Source: Snodgrassella alvi_G (GTDB lineage: Bacteria; Pseudomonadota; Gammaproteobacteria; Burkholderiales; Neisseriaceae). Taken from it: 64,000 nt of DNA. Location: NCBI GenBank assembly GCA_946478525.1, contig CAMLCH010000008.1:5888-69887 (forward strand). The letters run 5' to 3'. A program made the position numbers and the translations under genes. Within the stretch, counting starts at the first letter, position 1, and each line of letters begins with the position of its first letter. Under the pieces are notes generated by a model. It worked only from the letters and a program-made list of their open reading frames with translations. It had not been told where the DNA came from and made no database searches. Below are positions 1-10,112 of this stretch, piece by piece.

Positions 1-477
1 TGTACCTGAATTTCATTCAGATAGATATCATTTTCAGACAAAGCTCATATACGATAAAAATTACTAATGTTTATATACCAGCATAGATACAGCTTATGCG
101 ATAAGAATATTATTAGCCATATGTTTTATTAAGAATTATTGAGAACTAAAAAACAAATAAATTACCATGAATTAATCAGATATAAGGTTATCAATATCAT
201 TGAACAACATTTTATAAAGCTTTTTATCCATTTTAGAACAATATCAAAAGATAAATTTTTAGTAGGCATTGAGAATATTTGCTCGATAATTTACTGAATT
301 AATTGTTTATCAATATGGTATTTTAAATGGTACAGAAATTTTTCCATTTTGGTCATGAATCAGCTCAACGATATGGCATTTACTAAAATTTGTTGCATCA
401 TTGTCATAATAATTTACTAACAAATTCCATAAAATTGTTTTTTCGAAAAAACAATTGTTATTTTAGGTAATGTATTT
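1..477. other. AT-rich intergenic region, no gene seen
   Basis: Nearly 480 bases of very AT-rich DNA with no coding frame of note on either strand. It leads into the Fur-box-like palindrome in front of the ABC transporter pair. The left neighbour lies outside the window. Confidence 0.5.
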
Positions 478-496
478 AATAATGATTATTATTACT
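478..496. promoter_or_regulatory. Putative Fur box upstream of ABC transporter pair
   Basis: The 19-mer AATAATGATTATTATTACT matches the classical Fur consensus GATAATGATAATCATTATC at 14 of 19 positions. It ends about 20 bases before the first transporter ATG, where promoter and operator are expected. The background is AT-rich, so chance matches are more likely than usual; the position and the type of transporter downstream support it. This is inference, with no binding evidence. Confidence 0.4.
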
Positions 497-515
497 ATAA
501 TAAAGTGCTCATCCA

Positions 516-2348
516 ATGAAATCATGTCAATACAATCCTACTTATCGACTTTGGCAACTCACATTTAGATATAAAATATTGATTACCTTAGCTTGCTTAT
601 TTTCAATAATCAGTGTTGCTACTGCTTTTGTTCCTTTTATTTCTGTTTATTATATTGTTTACGAAATAATTATGAGCTTAGCCAATAAGCAAGTATTGAA
701 TAATGAATTTATTATTCATTATGGTTGGCTGGCTTTTATTGCTGCTGCCTCTTCCTTATTTTTTAATTTCCTTGCACTTTGCTTTTCGCATATTGCTGCG
801 TTTAAGACGCTTTATCATTTGAAATATAATTTCATTCGATATTTATCATATTTACCACTAGGATTTTATAGCGAACATTCGAGTGGTGAGTTACGAAAAA
901 TCGTTGATGATGATATTGAAAAAATAGAAATTTTTATTGCTCATCAACTACCCGATATGGTTGGCTCATTTGCGACACCGGTTATTATTTTAATTATTTT
1001 AGCCGTTTTTGACTGGCGTTTAGGGTTGGCAACGCTGGTACCCATTATTTTGGCTTATATTGTATTGATAAGCGGTTATCGCCGTAAAGATATTAAAAAT
1101 AATATGCAAGAGTTTCAAAGTCGACTCGTTAATATGAGCAATGCATCGGTGGAATACATTCGGGGAATAACGGTTATCAAAGCATTTAATCAAACTTTTT
1201 TCTCATTTAAACGCTTTTATGAGTCAATTAAAGCCTATCAAGAATATTGCCTTAAGTTTATTTATTGCTTTAAATATCATATGGCATTTTTTCTACTGAT
1301 ATTAAATAACATCTATCTTTTCATCATTCCGGTCATGATTTTATTGTTGGGATCAACAGATAATTATGCAAATTCTATTTTAGCATCAATTTTTTATTTA
1401 ATTTTCTCACTGGCACTACCCGCACCTTTCTTTAAACTTTTGTATGTATCTCAAGGTTTACAAAAAGCCGTTCAAAGTGTTGAAAATATGGACCGCATTT
1501 TAAATGAAAAACCATTGACGGAACCTGAATCCGGCTTAGAAGTCGAGCATTATGATATTGGTTTTCATGATGTCACCTTTTCCTACAATAAGATTCAGGA
1601 TAACGAAGCTTCTGAGAATAATGCACTAAGTCACATTTCGTTTACAGCAAAACAAGGAACAACTACTGCTTTGGTAGGGCTTTCCGGCAGTGGTAAAAGT
1701 ACACTCTCTTTGCTTATTCCTCGCTTCTTTGATCCTGATGAAGGCTCGATAACGATAGGTGGTGTAGATATTGAGCAAATGAAAAGTGAATATTTATTGT
1801 CGTTAGTCAGTTTTGTATTTCAGGATGTTTTTCTTTTTAAACAAAGTATTTTAGATAATATTAAAATTGGCAAACCTGATGCTGATTTAGATGAAGTTAT
1901 TGCCGCAGCCAAAGCCGCACAATGTCATGAATTTATTGAAAAGCTGCCAGATGGCTATCAGTCGGTAATAGGTGCTAAAGGCTTGCATCTTTCAGGCGGT
2001 GAAATGCAACGCTTAGCAATCGCCCGCGCATTATTAAAAAACTCACCTATTTTAATTCTTGATGAAGCCACTTCTTTTGCTGATCCTGAAAATGAATACA
2101 AAATTCAACTTGCCTTAAAAGTTTTGATGCAGGGTAAAACCGTTATTATGATTGCTCATCGTTTATCAACAATAAAAGATGCAAATCAAATTGTGGTATT
2201 AGATAAAGGTCGAATTGTTGAAAACGGAACGCATGAGCAGCTAATTGATAAACATCATACCTATTACAAAATGTGGCAATACTATAAGCAAACATTAAAT
2301 TGGCAAATGCATCAGTCTGGTCAAGATGATGAGGTGGCATATGTTTAA
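516..2348 (+). CDS. ABC transporter, fused permease/ATPase (YbtP/IrtA-like half-transporter)
   Basis: A 610-residue ABC exporter-fold half-transporter. The N-terminal ~330 residues contain about six hydrophobic membrane segments. The C-terminal ATPase domain has a Walker A (GLSGSGKST, about residue 388), a signature LSGGE (about 492) and a Walker B/D-loop reading LILDEATSFADPENE (about 510). The FADPENE form of the D-loop, in place of the usual ALD, is typical of the YbtP/YbtQ-IrtA/IrtB group, which moves siderophores although built like exporters. It overlaps the next gene by 8 bases, so the two halves are probably translated together and form a heterodimer in the inner membrane. A Fur-like palindrome lies just upstream. 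The substrate is not readable from sequence; a heme or drug substrate is also possible. Confidence 0.85.
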   Translation: MKSCQYNPTYRLWQLTFRYKILITLACLFSIISVATAFVPFISVYYIVYEIIMSLANKQVLNNEFIIHYGWLAFIAAASSLFFNFLALCFSHIAAFKTLYHLKYNFIRYLSYLPLGFYSEHSSGELRKIVDDDIEKIEIFIAHQLPDMVGSFATPVIILIILAVFDWRLGLATLVPIILAYIVLISGYRRKDIKNNMQEFQSRLVNMSNASVEYIRGITVIKAFNQTFFSFKRFYESIKAYQEYCLKFIYCFKYHMAFFLLILNNIYLFIIPVMILLLGSTDNYANSILASIFYLIFSLALPAPFFKLLYVSQGLQKAVQSVENMDRILNEKPLTEPESGLEVEHYDIGFHDVTFSYNKIQDNEASENNALSHISFTAKQGTTTALVGLSGSGKSTLSLLIPRFFDPDEGSITIGGVDIEQMKSEYLLSLVSFVFQDVFLFKQSILDNIKIGKPDADLDEVIAAAKAAQCHEFIEKLPDGYQSVIGAKGLHLSGGEMQRLAIARALLKNSPILILDEATSFADPENEYKIQLALKVLMQGKTVIMIAHRLSTIKDANQIVVLDKGRIVENGTHEQLIDKHHTYYKMWQYYKQTLNWQMHQSGQDDEVAYV

Positions 2349-4074
2349 AAAAATATTGAGATTGTCAGATACAGAAAGTAAAAATCTTCACCAAGCTATT
2401 ATTGCCTGTACTATTTCCAATTTGACATTAATGTTACCATTTGTCATTTTATTACAGATAATCATTCTGTTAATTAAGCCAATAACTGACCATATTCCTG
2501 TAGATATAGGTTACTTATGGATGATGGCGGGAGCAGGCGTTCTTTCAGCTGTCTTATTCTTGCTTTGCTATAAAAGAGAATATGAAAAAACTTACGCTAA
2601 TGCTTTTAGTCAGGCAGCAAATACTCGAATTGAGGTCGCTGAAAAAATCCGCAAACTACCGCTTAGTTTTTTCAATCGAAAAGACCTTTCTGAACTTACG
2701 GCTAATATTATGGGTGATTGTGCCGTTATTGAGAACATGCTTAGTCATGTGATACCTCAATTAATTGGCTATTCAATCAGTAGCTTAATAACTTGCTGTT
2801 TATTGGCATTTTATGACTGGCGGATGGCTGGTGCTATTTTTTGTACTCTGCCCATTGCTATTATTATTGTTGTGGTTGGCAAAAGACTCGAACAACAATT
2901 GGGTGAAAAACATGTTCAGGCTAAATTAACCGTCTCAGATGAGGTTCAGGAATATCTGGATGGTATCAAAATTATCAAAGGATTTGGATTAAGTGGTAAA
3001 AAATTCCAGCGCCTGGATAAAGCCCTTAAACATATGATGTGGGCATCAATTAAGTTTGAAGGAATAGGCGGAATTATTGTCACTTTATCTACGATGATAT
3101 TACAAGTCGGTTTAGGCATTGTAGTGTTACTCGGTGTTAGCCTGATGATTTCCGGCAGTTTAGATCCAATTACCTTCATTGCATTTATTATTATTAGTTC
3201 ACGGATTTATAGCCCGCTGATATCAGTTTTGACACTTTTACCCGAACTGTTTTATATGCTTGTTTCCATTGATAGAATGAAAAATTTGCAAACCGAACCT
3301 ATCATGGAAGGAAAAGATGATGTGATCTTTGAAAATTATTCCATCAATATTGATCATGTTAAATTTTCCTATAATCAAACCAGTGTTATTAATAATTTGA
3401 GCTGTACCATTCCAGAAGGAAAAATGACCGCATTAGTTGGACCATCAGGTAGTGGTAAAAGTACTTTATTACAATTGATTGCGCGTTTTTGGGATGTCAA
3501 TTCGGGTAATATTACCATTGGTAATCTTGATATTAAGCAAATCGACCCTGAAACCTTGATGCGCTCAATGGCTTTTGTTTTCCAACAGGTAGTTTTGTTT
3601 GATGATACGATTATGAATAATATTCGCATCGGAAAGCATAATGCAACTGATGAAGAAGTCAAACTTGCCGCGAAAATAGCCAGATGTGATGAACTAATCG
3701 CCCGATTACCTGATGGCTGGAATACCTTAATAGGTGAAAACGGCAGTAAATTATCGGGCGGTGAAAGACAACGAATCTCAATCGCCAGAGCATTATTAAA
3801 AAATGCTCCTATTATTTTGCTTGATGAAGCTACCGCCTCATTGGATCCTGAAAATGAGGTTTATATTCAGGAGGCAATCGCCAATCTAGTTAAAGACAGA
3901 ACTGTAATCGTTATTGCTCATCGTTTAAAAACGATTATCGGTGCGGATAATATTATTGTTCTGGATAAAGGCTCCATTGCAGAACAAGGTAATTACCAAG
4001 ATTTGATGGAAAAAAATGGTTTATTTACTAAGCTTTATAGTTTACAAAAACAAGCCCTATCTGTTAATTATTGA
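2341..4074 (+). CDS. ABC transporter, fused permease/ATPase (YbtQ/IrtB-like partner)
   Basis: The second half-transporter of the pair, about 577 residues. It has an N-terminal membrane domain and a C-terminal ATPase with Walker A (GPSGSGKST), signature LSGGERQR and Walker B ILLDEATASLDPENE. The start at 2341 is preferred because GAGGTG lies five bases upstream; an in-frame ATG at 2326 would add five residues. ATG at 2341 sits inside the last codons of the upstream gene, which indicates translational coupling. Together the two proteins make a heterodimeric transporter; by family resemblance and the Fur-like site, iron-chelate uptake is the favoured role. No ligand-specific residues could be identified. 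Confidence 0.85.
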   Translation: MFKKILRLSDTESKNLHQAIIACTISNLTLMLPFVILLQIIILLIKPITDHIPVDIGYLWMMAGAGVLSAVLFLLCYKREYEKTYANAFSQAANTRIEVAEKIRKLPLSFFNRKDLSELTANIMGDCAVIENMLSHVIPQLIGYSISSLITCCLLAFYDWRMAGAIFCTLPIAIIIVVVGKRLEQQLGEKHVQAKLTVSDEVQEYLDGIKIIKGFGLSGKKFQRLDKALKHMMWASIKFEGIGGIIVTLSTMILQVGLGIVVLLGVSLMISGSLDPITFIAFIIISSRIYSPLISVLTLLPELFYMLVSIDRMKNLQTEPIMEGKDDVIFENYSINIDHVKFSYNQTSVINNLSCTIPEGKMTALVGPSGSGKSTLLQLIARFWDVNSGNITIGNLDIKQIDPETLMRSMAFVFQQVVLFDDTIMNNIRIGKHNATDEEVKLAAKIARCDELIARLPDGWNTLIGENGSKLSGGERQRISIARALLKNAPIILLDEATASLDPENEVYIQEAIANLVKDRTVIVIAHRLKTIIGADNIIVLDKGSIAEQGNYQDLMEKNGLFTKLYSLQKQALSVNY

Positions 4075-4171
4075 TTAATTACTTTTCTCATAATAATCGG
4101 TTATGCTATAGCAAAATAACAGATAAAAAACAGGCACAGGTTGCAATCATTCATTAACAGGGGGAAAAACC

Positions 4172-5017
4172 ATGTTTTATTTATCTGATGCTGAGCTGGA
4201 TAAACTATTGCTCGATGATATTGCTTATGGTGATTTAACCACTCGTGCTTTAGGTTTTGGCCGGCAGGCTGGAAAAATGACATTCTGCCGCCAGAAAGCC
4301 GGCCGGGTTAGTGGTGTAACCATTGCAGCCAGGCTATTGCAAAAGCTTGGGCTGGAAGTAGTGATACAAGAACAAGATGGTGCTGATGTTAATGCTGAAA
4401 CCGTGCTGTTAACCGCTTTTGGTCAAGCTGAAAATCTTCATCAGGGCTGGAAGGTGGCACAGAATGTACTGGAATGGTGCAGTGGTGTAGCATAATATAT
4501 GGCGCAAATGCTGGCTAGCGCACATGAGATTAATCCGCTGGTACAAATTGCCTGCACGCGTAAGAGTATTCTCGGTACGAAATCTCTGGCTATTGCGGCT
4601 GTAATAGATGGCGGAGGAATATTACATCGTGCCGGCACAGCTGAGTCTGTTCTGCTGTTTGCCAATCACCGCCATTTTTATGCGCAGCCGGATGATTGGG
4701 CTGCTATGGTAACGCGTTTAAAGTATGCTGCGCCGGAAAAGAAAATTATTGTCGAAGCAGATAATATCGAAGAGGCTTTCGCAGCACTGGCAGCCCAGGC
4801 AGATATTGTACAGCTGGATAAGTTTACGCCGGAAGAATTTGCACTGGTATTGGCAAAACAGCAAATATTAGCGCCAATGAGTTTATTGTCTGCTGCCGGT
4901 GGCGTTACTTTATTAAATATAGCGGAATATGTTCGTGCGGGAGCGCAATTACTGGTTACCTCTGCGCCCTATTATGCTCCGCCGGCAGATATTAAAGTGA
5001 AATTACAACCAGTTTAA
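4172..5017 (+). pseudogene. modD: modD (NadC-like phosphoribosyltransferase) interrupted by an in-frame TAA
   Basis: Read through one stop, this is a full-length, about 280-residue member of the ModD branch of quinolinate phosphoribosyltransferase-like proteins. It begins with a ModD-like N-terminus (LLDDIAYGDLTTRALG) and keeps the barrel motifs TRKSILGTKSLAIAAV, EADNIEEA, VQLDKF and SAAGGV. The TAA at 4493-4495 falls between GVA and YMAQML, where relatives usually have Thr or Ser. The frame is unchanged on both sides, so this is a single substitution (for example TCA to TAA), not a frameshift. A good ribosome site (AGGGGG) precedes the start at 4172. An ATG at 4499 could restart translation of the second half. 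No molybdate transport genes lie next to it. It may be recently inactivated, or the stop may be a sequencing error. Confidence 0.75.
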
Positions 5018-5077
5018 TGCTGATTTGTGATTTAAATGATTAGCTGATGATTTACTGCATAGTATTGGCGACGATAT

Positions 5078-5130
5078 TTAACTATGGTTGATGGAATAGG
5101 TATAAATAATAGTGCATCAACCATAGTTAA
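5078..5130. repeat. 16-bp perfect inverted repeat between convergent genes
   Basis: TTAACTATGGTTGATG at 5078-5093 is matched exactly by its reverse complement at 5115-5130, with a 21-base loop. It lies between the ends of modD and trpE, which face each other, so it could act as a bidirectional transcription stop. There is no clear T-tract, so it is not a textbook terminator. Confidence 0.6.
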
Positions 5131-5153
5131 TTCTAAGTGACTAATTATCTGCT

Positions 5154-6629
5154 TTACTTATCCAGACCCTGCTGCACCATGTGTGCTGCTCTGATTACTG
5201 CTCTGGCTTTATTTTGAGTTTCCTGCCATTCCAGTTCTTCATCTGAATCAAAGACGATACCGCCACCACTTTGTACATATAGTGTATTGTTTCTGACAAC
5301 ACCAGTACGAATAGCAATACATAAATCCATATCTCCGGAAAAACTCAGATAACCGGCTGCTCCGCCATAAACACCGCGTTTGTTTGGCTCCAGTTCTTCG
5401 ATGATTTCCAGAGCACGTACTTTTGGCGCGCCTGAAAGCGTACCGGCCGGAAAGGTGGCAGCCAGTACATCCAGATTCGATGTTCCATCCTGTAATTCAC
5501 CTTCAACATTGGATACCAGATGCATTACATGAGAATAGCGTTCGATAATCATTTTATCAGTCACTTTTACCTGACCGATTTTACTAATGCGTCCGACATC
5601 ATTGCGTCCAAGATCAATTAACATGACATGCTCGGCCACTTCTTTGGGATCATTTATCAGATCCTGTGCCAGTGCCTGATCTTCGTCTGGTGTTCTGCCC
5701 CGAGGACGCGTTCCGGCAATAGGACGTACGGTAACGCTGCTTTGTTCACGTCTTACCAGAATTTCCGGAGAAGACCCTACCACATAGAAGTCGTCAAAAT
5801 GATAATAAAATAAATAAGGGGAAGGATTCAAAGTACGCAGAGCACGGTACAGACTTAATGGATTATCGTAAAAAGGCATGCTGAGACGCTGACTGGGGAC
5901 AACCTGCATACAATCGCCATTGAGAATGTACTCTTTCACCCGTTTAACATAATTTTTATATTGCTCTTCGCCAGTTTCTGCCACTGGCTCAGTTAATTCA
6001 CTGCCAAGTGACAATGGCAACTGCACACTCTGACGCAGCGCGGTGCGTAACTCTTCTAAACGTGCTCTGACCTGCTGATAACCATCTTTTTTACTGGTAT
6101 CGGCATAAACAATCAGATAAATTTTGCCTGATAAATTATCCACAACCGCCAGCTCTAAGGAAAGCAGCAGAAAAATATCGGGCACGCCAATCGGATTAGG
6201 TTTGTCTGCCTGCTTCAGCCGGTGGGCTATCTGTTCAAAGTGATAAATGGTTTCATATCCGAAATAACCTACCAATCCGCCTGTAAATCTTGGCAGGTCA
6301 GGAATATCAGGACTTTTATATCTGTTCTGAAATGTTTTAATGAATTCCAGCGGATTACCCTGATGCGTTTCTATTAGCTGATTTTTCTGGTATACCTTTG
6401 TGTTTTGTCCGGATATTTTAATATAGGTATCACAGGGCAAACCGATAAAAGAATATCGACCAAAACGCTCACCATTTACTACCGACTCCAACAAATAGCT
6501 GAATGGTTTATTTGCCAGTTTCAGGTAAAGTGACAATGGTGTATCCATATCTGCCAGCACTTCCTGTACTAATGGAATATGAGTATAGCCGGCAGTCATT
6601 TGTTGCTGATATTCAGCTAAAGTGATCAT
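5154..6629 (-). CDS. trpE: Anthranilate synthase component I
   Basis: A 491-residue chorismate-binding enzyme that, with the glutaminase TrpG, makes anthranilate, the first step of tryptophan synthesis. The C-terminal two-thirds carry the family's signature stretches: RPIAGTRPRGRT, DLGRNDVGR, TFPAGTLSGAPK and GGAAGYLSFSGD. The N-terminal part contains the LLES feedback-site motif (LLESVVNGERFGRYSFIG) seen in tryptophan-sensitive TrpE. PAGTLSGAPK and full length favour TrpE over PabB. No trp leader peptide or Trp-codon run is visible upstream, and no other trp genes lie beside it. It is a single gene convergent with modD. Confidence 0.95.
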   Translation of the reverse strand: MITLAEYQQQMTAGYTHIPLVQEVLADMDTPLSLYLKLANKPFSYLLESVVNGERFGRYSFIGLPCDTYIKISGQNTKVYQKNQLIETHQGNPLEFIKTFQNRYKSPDIPDLPRFTGGLVGYFGYETIYHFEQIAHRLKQADKPNPIGVPDIFLLLSLELAVVDNLSGKIYLIVYADTSKKDGYQQVRARLEELRTALRQSVQLPLSLGSELTEPVAETGEEQYKNYVKRVKEYILNGDCMQVVPSQRLSMPFYDNPLSLYRALRTLNPSPYLFYYHFDDFYVVGSSPEILVRREQSSVTVRPIAGTRPRGRTPDEDQALAQDLINDPKEVAEHVMLIDLGRNDVGRISKIGQVKVTDKMIIERYSHVMHLVSNVEGELQDGTSNLDVLAATFPAGTLSGAPKVRALEIIEELEPNKRGVYGGAAGYLSFSGDMDLCIAIRTGVVRNNTLYVQSGGGIVFDSDEELEWQETQNKARAVIRAAHMVQQGLDK

Positions 6630-6890
6630 GATTTATGCTTGGTGTTTAAAAGGTGTGGTTTCTGATTGGAAATTGTTACAAATAGTACTATTTTCCTTTT
6701 CAATATCATAACTTAAATTCGCTTTAAAAGCATTTATCAGATGTATATCTGAAGTAATGGAATGGTCTCTAACTCTGCAACTCATTTCCGTATTATCAAT
6801 GGTATTGCTTATTCCATACGCAATTACCTTCCTTTTAACTCTATACTATCTATAATTTTCCAATCGATTTTTTAACTCATATAAGCTAAT

Positions 6891-6924
6891 AAAAAAGCTG
6901 CTTAGTGTAGCTAAGCAGCTTTTT
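6891..6924 (-). terminator. Rho-independent terminator of recA
   Basis: The stem AAAAGCTGCTTAG / CTAAGCAGCTTTT with a five-base loop is followed on the minus strand by a T-rich run. It lies directly downstream of the recA stop. Confidence 0.85.
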
Positions 6925-6937
6925 AAAACAGCCCCGT

Positions 6938-7999
6938 TTAGTCTTCGGCAGGCATTTCACCATCAGTATCATCCAACTGCCCTTCGGTATTCTGAGCAGT
7001 GATACCTACTTTATTGCGAATTTTAAGATTAATTTCGTTGGCTATTTCCTGATTATCTTTCAACCATTGACGTACATTGTCTTTACCCTGACCTATTTTG
7101 CTGCCATTGTAGCTGTACCATGCACCTGATTTTTCAACAATGCCTAGCTTAACGCCGATATCAATCAACTCACCTTCCCAGCTGATACCTTCGCCATACA
7201 AAATATCGAACTCAGCCTGTTTAAATGGCGGGGCTACTTTGTTTTTGATTACTTTAACGCGTGTTTCATTACCAATAACATCATCACCTTTTTTAATCTG
7301 GCCGGTTTTACGGATATCCAGACGTACAGATGAGTAGAATTTCAGTGCATTACCACCAGTAGTGGTTTCAGGATTACCAAACATGACACCGATTTTCATA
7401 CGAATCTGATTAATGAAAATAACCAGAGTATTGGTTTTTTTGATGTTACCAGTGAGTTTACGCAAAGCCTGACTCATCAGACGGGCCTGCAAGCCGACAT
7501 GACTGTCACCCATTTCGCCCTCAATTTCAGCCTTGGGTACCAGAGCTGCAACCGAGTCAACAACAACCATGTCCACCCCGCCACTGCGAACCAGCATGTC
7601 ACAAATTTCCAGAGCCTGTTCGCCGGTGTCAGGTTGTGATACCAGTAATTCTTCAACTTTTACCCCAAGTTTACGGGCGTAAATCGGGTCAAAGGCATTC
7701 TCGGCATCGATAAATGCACATACACCACCATCTTTCTGACACTGTGCTATGGCTTCCAGACACAGTGTGGTTTTACCGGAAGATTCCGGTCCGTAGATTT
7801 CTACGATACGACCACGTGGTAAACCACCTACACCCAGAGCCAGATCCAATCCGAGTGAACCGGTAGAGATTACTTCGAGATTTTCATCGGTATGGCTGCC
7901 ATCCATTTTCATGATGGAACCTTTACCAAAATTCTTTTCTATCTGCGCCAGTGCCGCAGCCAAAGCCTTGCTTTTTTCATCTGACATTAAATTACTCAC
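6938..7999 (-). CDS. recA: Recombinase RecA
   Basis: A 353-residue RecA, the DNA-dependent ATPase that forms the strand-exchange filament. It has the Walker A GPESSGKTT (about residues 70-78), Walker B VVVDSVAAL, the L2 region with GGNALKFYSSVR, and the typical acidic C-terminus. Length and sequence are normal for beta-proteobacteria. It is a single-gene unit, closed by a terminator. No LexA box was recognised upstream, in line with Neisseriaceae lacking a classical SOS regulon. Confidence 0.98.
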   Translation of the reverse strand: MSNLMSDEKSKALAAALAQIEKNFGKGSIMKMDGSHTDENLEVISTGSLGLDLALGVGGLPRGRIVEIYGPESSGKTTLCLEAIAQCQKDGGVCAFIDAENAFDPIYARKLGVKVEELLVSQPDTGEQALEICDMLVRSGGVDMVVVDSVAALVPKAEIEGEMGDSHVGLQARLMSQALRKLTGNIKKTNTLVIFINQIRMKIGVMFGNPETTTGGNALKFYSSVRLDIRKTGQIKKGDDVIGNETRVKVIKNKVAPPFKQAEFDILYGEGISWEGELIDIGVKLGIVEKSGAWYSYNGSKIGQGKDNVRQWLKDNQEIANEINLKIRNKVGITAQNTEGQLDDTDGEMPAED

Positions 8000-8339
8000 T
8001 TACTATAATAATTAACCTGATACGCGGATTATCGCATAAGCGTATGCTCAGGTGTTTAGCAAAAGTTTAGTTATTGGAACTATTTGAACTTAACAATCAA
8101 TGTGTTTGTGATTTGTGGCGCAATTGCCCATTATATGTAATATGCAGACAACAATGATAGTTCCGTAGGAAAAAATTTTTACAAATATTTATTTGTGCAG
8201 ACTGCATTAACAGCAAATGCAATAAGTGTTCAATAAAATGATACACTATATTGCTCTGAATATTGTATTTATTCCATCTTATTTGTAACAGTTGTCTGTA
8301 TTCATTTGTTATTAAGGCAACTGAGGACCTGATAATTAT
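8000..8339. other. Intergenic region between divergent recA and rhlE
   Basis: 340 AT-rich bases that must contain the promoters of both divergent genes. No well-matched promoter or known regulatory site stood out by eye. Confidence 0.4.
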
Positions 8340-9755
8340 ATGAGTACTTTCGCCAGTTTAGGCTTATCTGAAGAAATTGTATCTGCTCTGACTGAGCAGG
8401 GCTATCACACACCTACTCCGATACAACAGGCTGCTATTCCTAGAGCACTAGCTGGTATGGATTTACTGGCTGCCGCGCAAACCGGAACAGGTAAAACTGC
8501 TGCTTTTATGTTGCCCAGTCTGGAAAGACTGAAACGCCATGCTAATAGCAGTACTTCCCCAGCCATGCATCCGGTACGTATGCTGGTACTGACGCCAACC
8601 CGTGAGCTGGCTGACCAGATTGATCAGAATGTACAGAGTTATCTGAAAAATCTTTCTTTACGCCAGACTGTGCTGTTTGGCGGGATGAATATGGAGATTC
8701 AGAAACAGGATTTACGTCAGGGCTGCGAGATTGTTATTGCCACAGTTGGACGTTTGCTTGACCACGTACAACAAAAAAATATCCAGCTAAACAAAGTTGA
8801 GATTGTAGTGCTGGATGAGGCAGACCGAATGCTGGATATGGGTTTTATAGATGATATCCGCAAAATTATGCAGATGCTGCCAGCACAACGTCAAACCTTA
8901 CTGTTTTCTGCCACTTTTGCACCTGCCATTCAGCGGCTAGCTCAGGATTTTATGCACCAGCCGGAGGAAATTCAAGTTGCGGCACAAAATACCACGTCAG
9001 CTAATGTGGAACAGCACATTATCGCTTTAGATAATGGTCGCAAACGCGCCTTATTGCAACGCTTAATTCTCGATCTGGATATTGCTCAGGTAATTGTATT
9101 TTGTAATACCAAACAAAGTGTTGATCAAGTAAACCGTGAACTAAACCGCCGTGGTATTAGTGCTCAGGCAATCCATGGTGATAAATCGCAGCAAACACGA
9201 CTGGAAACACTGTCTCAGTTTAAAGAAGGTAGCCTGCGAGTACTGGTTGCTACCGATGTGGCTGCCCGTGGTCTGGATATTGCTGAACTACCATTTGTTA
9301 TCAATTATGAATTACCGCTGAATGCTGAAGATTATGTACATCGTATTGGTCGAACCGGACGTGCCGGCGCAGAAGGTATCGCTATTTCATTAATGGATGA
9401 GCAAGAACAGAAGGTTTTTAATGCTATTAAAGAACTTACTGGTAATGATCTGACGATAGAACGTATTGAAGGCTTTGAACCACGCTGGTGGGGAGACACT
9501 GTATCGGAAGACAGGGCAGACAAACTACCCAAAGTAGCGGGAGAAAATACCTCTATCCCAACATCTCAACGCAGAGCCAAATCAACTCTGAATAAAGTAA
9601 ACAATCGCGGCAATAAATCTCAAGATAGTAAAGATATAACCATTGATTGCCAGCAAATTCCTGGTCGCACCCGCCGTTTCAGCCGTCATAACCATCCCCA
9701 ATGCGCTTTGTTACAGCGTAATTTTGGTGCTCAAGAGTTGAAAATCAGAATTTAA
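8340..9755 (+). CDS. rhlE: DEAD-box ATP-dependent RNA helicase, RhlE type
   Basis: A 471-residue RNA helicase. The motifs appear in order: Q motif (GYHTPTPIQ), motif I AQTGTGKT, Ia PTRELADQI, II DEAD (VLDEADRMLDMGF), III SAT, IV VIVFCNTK, V TDVAARGLDI and VI HRIGRTGRAG. The last ~90 residues are a basic, low-complexity tail, typical of RhlE and probably an RNA-binding extension. The likely role is RNA remodelling in ribosome assembly or decay. A GAGGACC sequence lies upstream of the ATG. It stands alone, divergent from recA. Confidence 0.9.
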   Translation: MSTFASLGLSEEIVSALTEQGYHTPTPIQQAAIPRALAGMDLLAAAQTGTGKTAAFMLPSLERLKRHANSSTSPAMHPVRMLVLTPTRELADQIDQNVQSYLKNLSLRQTVLFGGMNMEIQKQDLRQGCEIVIATVGRLLDHVQQKNIQLNKVEIVVLDEADRMLDMGFIDDIRKIMQMLPAQRQTLLFSATFAPAIQRLAQDFMHQPEEIQVAAQNTTSANVEQHIIALDNGRKRALLQRLILDLDIAQVIVFCNTKQSVDQVNRELNRRGISAQAIHGDKSQQTRLETLSQFKEGSLRVLVATDVAARGLDIAELPFVINYELPLNAEDYVHRIGRTGRAGAEGIAISLMDEQEQKVFNAIKELTGNDLTIERIEGFEPRWWGDTVSEDRADKLPKVAGENTSIPTSQRRAKSTLNKVNNRGNKSQDSKDITIDCQQIPGRTRRFSRHNHPQCALLQRNFGAQELKIRI

Positions 9756-10112
9756 TTACCCGTTCAATTATAGTAATGAACCGCCAAAACTTATTTGAGA
9801 TCTGAGTAATTATATTATTGTATTTTAATACTGAACATCACAATTAAATTACCAGCAATTTCGCATATCGGGCTTACTGGCTGTGTAAATAATATTTTAT
9901 TATTTTAATGGTTAAGACTCAGAGTCAGGGATTAATAGGCCAGTTTTTGCGAAGATTTTATCTCCTGTAGCGGATAGTTAGAACGATTTTTATTTTGATC
10001 ACTACAGATTATATGCGATTAAATATCTGAATATTTTAAATTAATGCATAAATTATATTGCTACCAGTGATATGCACTGATCAAATAATGTTACTGGTTC
10101 ATAAAAAAATAG
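9756..10112. other. Intergenic region, no feature recognised
   Basis: About 360 AT-rich bases between rhlE and the SRP RNA promoter. No coding frame or convincing hairpin was seen. Confidence 0.4.

Noticed and set aside
4493..4495. TAA in modD as programmed recoding
   Set aside because: No frame change, slippery run or recoding element is visible, and TAA is not a codon used for selenocysteine or pyrrolysine. A point mutation or error is simpler.
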